The translations under genes and the position numbers were made by a program. The notes under the pieces are model-generated. The model did no database searches. It was not told where the DNA came from and worked only from the letters and a program-made list of their open reading frames with translations. From positions 1 to 10,614 of the forward strand of contig JBFISM010000128.1 in assembly GCA_041608535.1 (NCBI GenBank): a stretch of DNA of 10,614 nt. Direction: 5' to 3'. Source of the stretch: JBFISM01 sp041608535 (GTDB taxonomy: Bacteria > Actinomycetota > Acidimicrobiia > Spongiisociales > UBA5794). Shown here in pieces: positions 1-6,697 of the stretch. Every line of letters starts with the position of its first letter. Within the stretch, counting starts at the first letter, position 1.

Positions 1-72
1 AAGCTCGGTGTCGCCGAGGTCGACGTCTTCAACACGTTGCGCGAGGCGAGAGAAGCAGGCTTCGAGCGCTGA
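1..72 (+). CDS. 3' end of an unidentified plus-strand gene (partial)
   Basis: Frame 1 is open from the first base to a TGA at 70-72 and encodes 23 residues, including EVDVFNTLREAREAGF. The codons are mostly GC-ending (CTC, GTC, GCC, GAG, GTC, GAC, GTC, TTC, AAC, ACG), which matches the real genes of this window, and the peptide reads like the amphipathic C-terminal helix of a soluble protein. The start and most of the gene lie outside the window. I do not recognise the family from this tail. The coding call rests on codon bias and peptide character only, so a chance open frame cannot be excluded. Confidence 0.5.
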   Translation, partial: KLGVAEVDVFNTLREAREAGFER

Positions 73-430
73 GCGTCGTAGCGTGCGCCTCATCCTGTCT
101 CAAAACCGGACACGCCCTCGACGTTGTAGAGCAGCGATGGTCCTGAGCAATAAGCGAGCTGCCCAGTCGAAATCGAGCTGAACGGCTCCGTCCCAGGCCC
201 GTTGGCAGGGGTTGGCGCCTTTGGTTCGGTGCGCCGGCCCTTGGCGTTCTGGCAACGACGCTGATCTGCGACAGCGCCAGGACCGCACCTCAGCCGTGGC
301 GAACCCGAGCTCCGACGACAATTGTGGTTATGTGCAAGAAGAGGTCACTTCAGCGATGGCGCGGGTTGGGAGGGGCAACGGAGGCAAGCCCTTTGCTGGA
401 CGATCTACGTGACCAGAAGTCTCAAGTCTA
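73..430. other. Non-coding or decayed stretch, no gene recognised
   Basis: No frame on either strand in this 358-bp stretch has convincing codon bias or a recognisable product. The minus-strand open frame at 100-321 gives a low-complexity Arg/Ala/Ser-rich translation typical of a GC-rich shadow frame. The stretch contains the left arm of an inverted repeat (101-112) and leads into an oxidoreductase fragment, so it may be remains of lost genes or of a mobile element. Confidence 0.5.
101..112. repeat. Left arm of a 12-bp near-perfect inverted repeat
   Basis: CAAAACCGGACA here is the reverse complement, with one mismatch, of TGTCCGCTTTTG at 669-680. The arms lie about 556 bp apart and bracket the decayed region. 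The flanking bases extend the left arm to a TGTC..GGACA context. Inverted ends of this size are typical of insertion sequences, but no transposase is visible between them and no target duplication was identified, so this is at best a relic. A chance match is possible. Confidence 0.3.
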
Positions 431-649
431 AACCATCCGACTGTGGTCATCGGATCTGGTCTTGGGGCTGTGGCGTGGGGCGTTGTCGAGCAGCCCAGCA
501 AACCGGGTGGGCATGCAGGGGTGTTCGCAGGACAGGACGGCAGATTCGTCTTCGACATCTCCTTCCACGGAACTTCGGTGTACAACAACGCGGCGGCACC
601 TTTCCACAATGAAGTGGGGCCACAGCGGACGCTGGTATCACCGATGATG
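431..649 (+). pseudogene. Fragment of an FAD-dependent oxidoreductase (phytoene dehydrogenase / retinol saturase type)
   Basis: The frame running through 443 translates to VVIGSGLGAVAWG, then VVEQPSKPGGHAGVF, then GRFVFDISFHGTS. This order is the N-terminal dinucleotide-binding signature of CrtI/retinol-saturase-like FAD oxidoreductases: a GxGxxG Rossmann turn, a Glu that binds the ribose, then the GG-H-x-x-x-F and F-D-x-S-x-H segment. In intact proteins about 24 residues separate the glycine turn from the Glu; here only about 12 do, so part of the first beta-alpha-beta unit is missing. Similarity fades after roughly position 580 and the frame stops at the TGA at 650-652. A full-length member has around 500 residues. 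I read this as a decayed remnant, not a working gene. Family assignment is from motif memory. Confidence 0.5.
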
Positions 650-668
650 TGAGTTGTCAGTGAGATCC

Positions 669-680
669 TGTCCGCTTTTG
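669..680. repeat. Right arm of the 12-bp near-perfect inverted repeat
   Basis: TGTCCGCTTTTG matches the inverted copy of 101-112 at 11 of 12 positions. It lies just downstream of the oxidoreductase fragment and about 84 bp beyond the stop codon of the TIR gene, so it could mark the boundary between the decayed stretch and the cassette. Confidence 0.3.
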
Positions 681-763
681 CGTTGAATCCGCAGCAAGCC
701 AGGGTCGTGTGTCACGGTGGAGCGGTGCCAGCGGGCGGGGTTGGGTTGGATCGGTGGTGGTCA

Positions 764-3700
764 TCAGTCCACGTCGCCGGTGTAGGTGAACTCCCACGCC
801 GGTGCATCCTCAGGGGCGTCGCGACCCGAGGCGAGGTCACTGCAGTGACGCACGTAGGTGTCGTCGCTCACTGCACGCCACTCCGCAAGGGACATGTTGC
901 GTCCCGCCCGCCGGCAGGCTCGGGTCACCCATGCCTCGGGGTCGAGGTCCCACAGCCAGGCACGTCCGTCCTCGCCTGCCGTAACCATCCAACCTCGGTA
1001 CATCGCCAATGCGGCAACATCGTCGGCGTGTATGGGCAGCTCGCCCATCAGCCGTTGCGAGGAGACATCCCACCAGCGCATGGTGCCGTCGTGGGAGGTG
1101 GACACGAGCACGTCTTCGGTCCCGTCCCCATCGAAATCGACGAAGGCCAGATCGGAGATCAGCTCGCGGTGTCCGGTGAGATCCTCGCCCAGTTGTGCAC
1201 TGTTCTGAAGATCCCACATGCTGACGATGCGGGTGTCGTCGCCCCAGGCCACGAGACGTCCGTCGGAGCTGATCGCCACCGCTGTGGCCGTGGCGAACTC
1301 GTTGCCGGGTATCGAGGTGAGCAGCGCCCCGCTTGCCAGATCCCACACCGCAACCACATCGTCATCGACGGTCAACAGCGTGGCCCCGTCTGGGGAGACG
1401 GCCAAGCCTGCTTGGTCATCGACGAACACGTCGAACTCGTGCACGGCGACCCCTTGCCCGAGCATCGGGTCGATGGTCCACGACGTTGCGCCCTGCTGTC
1501 CTGCCGAGACGAGGAGCAGCGGATCAGTGGATGGAGCGAAGACGAGGCTCACCACTTCGGCGTCGTGTCCAGCGACACGCCCCAATTCGGCCTCGTCGTC
1601 CAGGTCCAACAGCACGATGGATCCGTCGGTCAGCCCAACGGCAGCGATCCTGCCGTCGGGAGCGGCTGCCATGGTGAGAGCGTCGACGTCTGCACCAAGC
1701 GACAGCTGCAGTTCGCCGCGCGACTCCACTGCTCCGGTGCCGTCGTCTACGGCCGTGACGAACAGGGCGCCGTCTTCATCCAGGGCAACCACCTGGTCCC
1801 CTACGAACGCCACGTCGCGATAGCCGGACTGACTGATACCCACCGGGACGCCCAACTCGGTGGTCGGCGAGCCGGACCATGAGATGAGATCGCCGTCCCA
1901 TCCTCCCGATACGAGCTGCGTCCCGTCGGGGCTGAGCGCCACCGCACGTGCCTCGTCGCGATGGCCCTTCAACTCGTCCGCCAAGAATGCGGTGCCGGTG
2001 GCGACGTCGTAATCCCACAGCATCACCGAGCCGTTCAGATGGGCGGTGGCCATCACTGCGATGTCGTCGCTGCGCTGCGGACCGGCGGAGATGGACAACA
2101 CCTCGGAGATGGGTGTCGGGAAGAAATCCGGCTCGGTGTCGGCGGTGGCCGCGGATGCGCTCGTGGCGGGCAGGCTGTGAATGCCGCTGCCCTCCACACC
2201 CACGATCACCGTGCCGCCCGGTGCGAAGTCGATGGCGGTTTCGGCGTCGGGGAGTTCGGCGACGAGTTGCGGGCTGCCTCCGCCGACACCCACCCACACC
2301 GCATCGAAGAAGTCGACCCAGGCCACCGTCTCGCCCGTGGGGTCGATCGCCACTGAACAGTCGGCGAACGTGAGCCCGCAGAAGCCGCTGATCTCCTCGG
2401 GCAGCACGTATTCCGCGGTGGTTGCGCCTTCGTGGTCGACAACCACGATCGTCTCGAAATCGACGACGATGGCAACGGCCGAGCCGCTGGCGCTCATCCG
2501 GGCATGCAAGCCCGCTGGCGTTGTCACCCGGTCGAGCAGTTCACCCGTGACCGCATTCCAATCGGTGATGGTTCCCGGACCGGCGACCAGTGCACTGTTG
2601 TCGTCGCTGGTGGTGCCCATGGTCACCATCCGTAGCACCGCACCGTCGTCGACGAACACGAGACTCTGTGGCTCGGCGTGGTCGGCCACATCGATGATGA
2701 CGGGCTCGGCGCCGGCCTCGTCCCAGATCCATACCTCGCCGAACTCGGTAGCGGCGGCCACGTGGCGGCCGTCGGTGCTCCAGGCGATGTCGCGCACGAT
2801 GGGGCTGCCAGGCAATGGGATGCGCCGCTGGAAGGAGGAGGGCGTACCGACCGCCGTCATCACGCTTCCCAGGGCATCCACGGTCGGTGCGACTCGCAGC
2901 GCCTCCAGGGCCAGCAGCGTCCCCAGGTCGATCTCGGCGTCGAGCGTGGCGAGACCGTCGGCAGCCAGCGCACGGGACTCGGCGCGCTGCGCCTCTTCTC
3001 GAGCCAGGTCGCGCTGTTCTTCCGCAAGGATCTCGGCGGCCACTGCCCGGTCTCGTTCGTCTTCGGCGATCTGCTCAGCGGCTACGGCGCGATCCCGTTC
3101 GTCCTCGGCGATTTGCTCGGCCGCCACGGCCCGGTCCCGTTCCTGCCGGGCTCGGTTCGCGTTGGCCACGGCAATGATGCCCGCCACGATGGCGGCGACG
3201 GTCAGCACGGTGAGAGCGGCTTCGGCGGCCCTCCGCAGCCGGGTGGTCCGCCGGAACTGACGTATGTCCTCGGTCTCCAGCTCGTCTTTGGGGACGCCGC
3301 GTATGGGAGCGGCCAGCTCCGCTACGGCGTCCCGCCAGTCGGAATGACGCAGATCGAGATGTTCGTCCTTGTGCGCCCAGCGCATGTCGATGTAGCGAGG
3401 CTCTTCGTCGAACACGCCGGCCAGGGCAGGGGGCGCCGCAGTGGAGCGTTCGAAGTCGATGTCGTTGGTTTCGGGATCCCACCACAGCTCACCTTCGGTG
3501 AGGACGGGGAGCATGTGATCGATGTCTCTCTCTCGCAACCAGTGCTCGATCTCCTTGCCCACCCACACCGACTGCGCCGCACCCTCCGAAAGCAGCAGGA
3601 TGTACCACCGGGACGAGTCGAGCGCCTCGGCGATGGACTCCCACAGGTGGGGGTTGGCGACCAGGTTGGTGTCGTCGCGGAAGACGACCATGGCCCGGCG

Positions 3701-3841
3701 TTTGGTGATGGGCTTGGCCAGCCTCTGCAGCCCGTCTTGAAGAGCGGGAGCGAACTTGCCGTCGGCGCTGTGGCTGTAGGAGATGAAGGCGTCGTAGGTG
3801 GCTTCGCCGCGAGCGGTCGCAGGAGCAGACACCTTCGTCAT
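764..3841 (-). CDS. TIR domain / membrane helix / coiled coil / WD40 propeller protein
   Basis: This 1025-residue protein starts with a TIR domain (about 14-180). The box-1 strand is YDAFISYSH (16-24), VVFRDDTN (52-59) precedes the BB-loop region, and S-x-W-V-x-K-E places the catalytic glutamate of NAD-cleaving TIRs at E97. A hydrophobic segment at 207-227 should span the membrane, with arginines on both flanks. Residues 234-275 are three 14-residue coiled-coil repeats (ERDRAVAAEQIAED type), followed by the SRALAADGLA..LALEALRVAPT stretch common in WD40-linked signalling proteins. WD-like blades fill about 340-965, many ending in WD (GHRDEARAVALSPDG, GHRELISDLAF, WLWDLD). The tail ACRRAGRNMSLAEW..C is also typical of WD40 STAND-type proteins. 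The ATG overlaps the stop of the upstream TPR gene (ATGA), so the two should be co-translated. Expected role: a ligand-triggered NADase effector. TIR, helix and WD40 are clear; the ligand is unknown. Confidence 0.93.
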   Translation of the reverse strand: MTKVSAPATARGEATYDAFISYSHSADGKFAPALQDGLQRLAKPITKRRAMVVFRDDTNLVANPHLWESIAEALDSSRWYILLLSEGAAQSVWVGKEIEHWLRERDIDHMLPVLTEGELWWDPETNDIDFERSTAAPPALAGVFDEEPRYIDMRWAHKDEHLDLRHSDWRDAVAELAAPIRGVPKDELETEDIRQFRRTTRLRRAAEAALTVLTVAAIVAGIIAVANANRARQERDRAVAAEQIAEDERDRAVAAEQIAEDERDRAVAAEILAEEQRDLAREEAQRAESRALAADGLATLDAEIDLGTLLALEALRVAPTVDALGSVMTAVGTPSSFQRRIPLPGSPIVRDIAWSTDGRHVAAATEFGEVWIWDEAGAEPVIIDVADHAEPQSLVFVDDGAVLRMVTMGTTSDDNSALVAGPGTITDWNAVTGELLDRVTTPAGLHARMSASGSAVAIVVDFETIVVVDHEGATTAEYVLPEEISGFCGLTFADCSVAIDPTGETVAWVDFFDAVWVGVGGGSPQLVAELPDAETAIDFAPGGTVIVGVEGSGIHSLPATSASAATADTEPDFFPTPISEVLSISAGPQRSDDIAVMATAHLNGSVMLWDYDVATGTAFLADELKGHRDEARAVALSPDGTQLVSGGWDGDLISWSGSPTTELGVPVGISQSGYRDVAFVGDQVVALDEDGALFVTAVDDGTGAVESRGELQLSLGADVDALTMAAAPDGRIAAVGLTDGSIVLLDLDDEAELGRVAGHDAEVVSLVFAPSTDPLLLVSAGQQGATSWTIDPMLGQGVAVHEFDVFVDDQAGLAVSPDGATLLTVDDDVVAVWDLASGALLTSIPGNEFATATAVAISSDGRLVAWGDDTRIVSMWDLQNSAQLGEDLTGHRELISDLAFVDFDGDGTEDVLVSTSHDGTMRWWDVSSQRLMGELPIHADDVAALAMYRGWMVTAGEDGRAWLWDLDPEAWVTRACRRAGRNMSLAEWRAVSDDTYVRHCSDLASGRDAPEDAPAWEFTYTGDVD
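3017..3142 (-). repeat. Three tandem 42-bp units encoding a 14-residue coiled-coil repeat
   Basis: Residues 234-247, 248-261 and 262-275 of the TIR protein are ERDRAVAAEQIAED twice and then ERDRAVAAEILAEE. A degenerate fourth unit begins with QRDLAREEAQ. The first two units are identical as protein but differ at several synonymous DNA positions, so the duplication is not recent and the peptide sequence has been kept by selection. Fourteen residues make two heptads, and the segment is a predicted coiled-coil linker between membrane helix and propeller. Confidence 0.85.
3838..3841 (-). promoter_or_regulatory. ATGA stop/start overlap coupling the TPR and TIR genes
   Basis: The TGA of the TPR gene overlaps the ATG of the TIR gene in ATGA. 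Overlaps of this kind usually mean re-initiation by the same ribosome, giving matched amounts of two proteins that act together. The TPR partner is made first and the potentially toxic TIR effector second. Confidence 0.85.
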
Positions 3842-4740
3842 CTGCGCAGCTCCTCGGCAGAGCGCTCCAGCTCAGCCAGCAGGTCGGCCAGCCACTGATC
3901 GCCCCGGGCGCGATGGATGAGACGGAGATTGTCAATGGTCGTCTGGAGCTGCCAGGCCTCCTCAGCCGCTGCCGCGGCGTGCCGGCACTGGTCCCTTGCG
4001 GTCGCTTGATCGCCGGCGAGCACCTCGATCTCGAGGAGTGCCGCATGATCCCAGTAATTCACCGTCTCCGCACCGAGCCGGCGCCGGCCGCTGGTGCGAA
4101 CCGCGGCCAGCAGCTGGTCGCGATTCGCGTCTTGACGGCCTGCCAGCTCCATGAGCGTCAGGGCGTTGACGCCCGGATACACATCCCGTGGGTCGGCGGC
4201 GAAGCCCGACACATACGCCTCGATGGCGTTACGGAGGTGGTGCCGGGCAGCGATGTGGTCACCGTCTGCGACGGCGCGTCGCCAGCGATCCTTGTAGACC
4301 CGACCCAGCAGGCCAAGGGTCTCGCTGTCGGGACCGTGTTCGTCGAGCACGCGACGCAGGACGATCTCCGCTTCTCGGCTGCGCCCCACCCGGTTCAGGG
4401 CGAAACCCAGCTGTTCGCGCACCAGCACCGTATCCTGCAGCGGCGCTGCCATGGCTCCGATCACGTCGAGCATGTCTTCCCAGGCCTCGGTGGCCCGGAA
4501 CGACAACAGTAGGTCGACGGCCGGCCCTGGTGCCATCTCATCGACAGGACCCAAGACCCGCCGGGCTGCCCGGACCGCCTCCGGACCCAACCGGCGAGCC
4601 GCGGCCAGCGCACGGGTCACCTCGGGGTTCGACGGAAACCGGTCCCGGAACAGGTCGGTCTTGAGATGGCCGACCTCGCTCGGGTGGAGCACGTCGTCGA
4701 CCGGATGGCGGGCTTTTCGAGGAACAGGCACTCCTTCCAC
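3838..4740 (-). CDS. Stand-alone TPR protein resembling the ASK1-type TPR (DUF4071 / TPR-S)
   Basis: This is a 300-residue all-helical protein without signal peptide or membrane segment. Residues about 80-135 form TPR-like helix pairs (VREQLGFALNRVGRSREAE). The core then reads ETLGLLGRVYKDRW (140-153), HLRNAIEAYVSGF (168-180), DVYPGVNALTLMELAG (186-201) and NYWDHAALLEIEVLAGD (228-244). From memory this follows the central TPR region of animal ASK1/MAP3K5 (GRIYKD.., SGINYAVLLLAAG, SYWEVGFFLGASVLA), the family called DUF4071, MAP3K TRAFs-binding or TPR-S. In bacteria such domains occur beside TIR and other effectors and are thought to act as sensors or scaffolds. The TIR gene follows with an ATGA overlap. 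The start is a GTG at 4740, preceded by an in-frame TAG; other in-frame GTGs are at 4731 and 4692. The likely role is to control the TIR partner; this is inferred from context. Confidence 0.85.
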   Translation of the reverse strand: MEGVPVPRKARHPVDDVLHPSEVGHLKTDLFRDRFPSNPEVTRALAAARRLGPEAVRAARRVLGPVDEMAPGPAVDLLLSFRATEAWEDMLDVIGAMAAPLQDTVLVREQLGFALNRVGRSREAEIVLRRVLDEHGPDSETLGLLGRVYKDRWRRAVADGDHIAARHHLRNAIEAYVSGFAADPRDVYPGVNALTLMELAGRQDANRDQLLAAVRTSGRRRLGAETVNYWDHAALLEIEVLAGDQATARDQCRHAAAAAEEAWQLQTTIDNLRLIHRARGDQWLADLLAELERSAEELRR

Positions 4741-4824
4741 CGGTCTTGAAAGCTACCTGATCTACCGAGGGCTGCCCCCGGGTTCGATGTCCTCTAGTTT
4801 GGCGGTAACGGGAGGAAGGACTGC
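4741..4824. promoter_or_regulatory. Divergent promoter region between TPR/TIR and hydrolase genes
   Basis: Both transcription units must start within these 84 bp. On the minus strand TAGCTT (4750-4755) fits the TANNNT -10 pattern and lies 9 nt before the GTG at 4740, so that transcript may be almost leaderless. On the plus strand TAGTTT (4795-4800) could be the -10 for the hydrolase gene, giving a short leader with a strong ribosome site. No convincing -35 hexamer is visible for either. The shared spacer makes joint regulation possible, but no operator could be identified. Promoter positions are weak predictions. Confidence 0.4.
4811..4820 (+). promoter_or_regulatory. Ribosome binding site of the hydrolase gene
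   Basis: GGAGGAAGGA is a strong purine-rich Shine-Dalgarno sequence. It is followed by the adjacent starts GTG (4825) and ATG (4828); the GGAGG core is 9 nt from the first and 12 nt from the second, and AAGGA is 7 nt from the ATG. Either start gives the same protein apart from one residue. Confidence 0.75.
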
Positions 4825-6525
4825 GTGATGGCGGTGGAGAACCCGGTCAAGTTCGACAACCCGCACGGCGAAACAGACTCAGCAGTGGTCTTCGTCCATG
4901 GCTTCACCGGTGCCGGCGTCGAGACGTGGGGCAATTTTCCGGACATTCTCCGCAGCCACCCGGAACTGGGGCGATTCGACTTCTTCTTCTGGCAGTACCC
5001 CACCGAGTTGCATCTGAAGTACGCGGTCACGAAATGGTTCTGGGAGGCCAACCCCGGTATCGAGACACTGGGAGACCGGCTGCGTGCCTTGCTCGAAGAC
5101 ACCATCGGGTCGGCCCAGGACTACGAGGAGATCAAGCTGGTGGCACACAGCATGGGGGGGCTCGTGGTGCAGACCTACGTGGTGGAGGAGCTGCGCCGCT
5201 TGCGCGAGGGCATCACGGCCCCCGACGATACGCTGCTCCACCGCATCAACGAGATCGTGTTGTTCGCCACCCCGTCGGGTGGGCTGCGCAAAGCCCGTTT
5301 CGGTGGATTTCTCAACCAACAGATCACAGACATGTCCGATGTGGGACCGTTCGTGTCGAACCTGCGGGCCGAGTGGCGTGAACTGGTGGACGACGCGCGC
5401 CACGACCCGGAGACGTCGGCGGCTTTCCGGTTGACCGCGGTTGCGGGCATGAAAGATCGGTTTGTGCCACCGGAAAGTGCACTCGATCCGTTCCCGCTGG
5501 ACGATCACAGCATGTCACCGGGCAACCACGCAGAGCTGGTCAAGCCCGAGAAGGTCGGTCAGCAGCCCGTGGATCTCTTGGTGCGCCGTATCACCCGGCC
5601 CACACCCACCGGTGAAGAGCTGGCGGTGGTCCACGGCCGAACTGCCCATGCCGTGGACATGGTGCGGCTTGTCGAGGCGGCGGCCGACGTCGGCGACCGC
5701 GACACCTTGCTGGAGACTGCGGCCGACCTGCTGGCGTCAGACCCGTCACTGCCGACGGTGGAGCGAACACTCGGCTTGGCGTTGGGTCGCCAGGCTGAGC
5801 ACGGTGTCGCGGCCGAGCTTCTTCGCCGGTGCCTGGACTTCACTCTCGAAGACGGAACGCGCCCGTTTGTCGACGACGCCCAGGTGATCCAGCAGCTGGC
5901 TATTGCCGAGTCGGGACAGGGCGACCACACACGAGCCATCGCCACGCTGAAGTCCCTCCCTGAGAAAGCACAGCTCGATCCGGAGAGCTTGGGAATCACG
6001 GCGGGAAGAATCAAGCGGCGTTGGCTGGAGAGCGGTCCGCCACGCCAACGCCCGCTGGCTCGCCAAGCACGCGACACCTATCGGACAGGCTTTGAAGCGG
6101 CCAAGGACGCCGGAGACAACGACGAGGTGCTGTACAACGGCATCAACACCGCATTCATGTCGTTGGCCTTGGGTGAGGATCCCGCTGCGCTTGCAGAGGA
6201 GGTGCTGGCAGCCACCGCCGCGGGCGGAGACGCATACTGGGTAGCGGCCACCCGCGCCGAGGCCCTTTTCCTGTTGGAGCGATACGAAGAGGCAGAAGCC
6301 GCGTACCGCGAAGCATTCGACCTCACGCTGGACGCGCGGTATCTGGCCACAACCGGTCTCCAGGCACGGACCATTGCGGAGCTACGTGGCAACCCCCCCG
6401 AGGCGGCGGGGATCCTGGACCTCTTCGGCGATCAGCTGGGTCAGCCCGAGGACATGGCTGCGATCCACGAGGAGCTGGAACAGGCCAAAGACGAAGAGGA
6501 AGCACCCATCAGCGCCGAGCGCTAG
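4825..6525 (+). CDS. Alpha/beta hydrolase fused to an ASK1-like TPR (TPR-S) domain
   Basis: This 566-residue cytoplasmic protein has two parts. Residues about 15-255 are a lipase/esterase-like alpha/beta hydrolase: HGFTG (25-29) supplies the oxyanion loop, AHSMG (107-111) is the nucleophile elbow with S109, GMKDRFVP (208-215) offers D211 as the acid, and NHAELVKP (234-241) offers H235 as the base. The serine-hydrolase triad therefore looks complete. Residues about 270-540 are helical repeats whose core, SLGITAGRIKRRW (388-400), ARDTYRTGFE (415-424), VLYNGINTAFMSLALG (435-450) and AYWVAATRAEALFLL (470-484), follows the same pattern as the stand-alone TPR protein encoded on the other strand. 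The substrate is unknown; lipid, acyl-ester or protein ester are all possible. Diverging from the TPR-TIR pair, it is probably a second effector of the same system. The start is GTG 4825 or ATG 4828. Confidence 0.9.
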   Translation: MMAVENPVKFDNPHGETDSAVVFVHGFTGAGVETWGNFPDILRSHPELGRFDFFFWQYPTELHLKYAVTKWFWEANPGIETLGDRLRALLEDTIGSAQDYEEIKLVAHSMGGLVVQTYVVEELRRLREGITAPDDTLLHRINEIVLFATPSGGLRKARFGGFLNQQITDMSDVGPFVSNLRAEWRELVDDARHDPETSAAFRLTAVAGMKDRFVPPESALDPFPLDDHSMSPGNHAELVKPEKVGQQPVDLLVRRITRPTPTGEELAVVHGRTAHAVDMVRLVEAAADVGDRDTLLETAADLLASDPSLPTVERTLGLALGRQAEHGVAAELLRRCLDFTLEDGTRPFVDDAQVIQQLAIAESGQGDHTRAIATLKSLPEKAQLDPESLGITAGRIKRRWLESGPPRQRPLARQARDTYRTGFEAAKDAGDNDEVLYNGINTAFMSLALGEDPAALAEEVLAATAAGGDAYWVAATRAEALFLLERYEEAEAAYREAFDLTLDARYLATTGLQARTIAELRGNPPEAAGILDLFGDQLGQPEDMAAIHEELEQAKDEEEAPISAER

Positions 6526-6697
6526 CGGACCGCGTTGCCCCAAACTTGTGTCTGGCGTCTCCCGCCCTTGTCGCCGTGACAAATTGCCGGGCAGCACTTC
6601 CTGTTGTGGAACCGATCGGTCTACACGGTGTCCCGTCGGCGTGGGAAGCGGCAGCACCGCACCCGTGTGAGCAACCCAGGGTACATGCGAGGACGGA

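Noticed and set aside
683..3898. Long plus-strand open frames opposite the TIR gene (683-1882, 2181-3260, 2678-3898)
   Set aside because: Their translations are Gly/His/Arg- or Ser/Ala-rich with no domain, while the minus strand encodes clear TIR and WD40 motifs throughout. They are GC-driven shadows.
4771..4784. Palindromic GGGCTGCCCCCGGG-like stretch in the divergent spacer as an operator
   Set aside because: Only CCCGGG is a true palindrome, expected by chance in GC-rich DNA.
6511..6530. AGCGC..GCGCT hairpin at the end of the hydrolase gene as a terminator
   Set aside because: Five-bp stem within the last codons and no U-tract after it.
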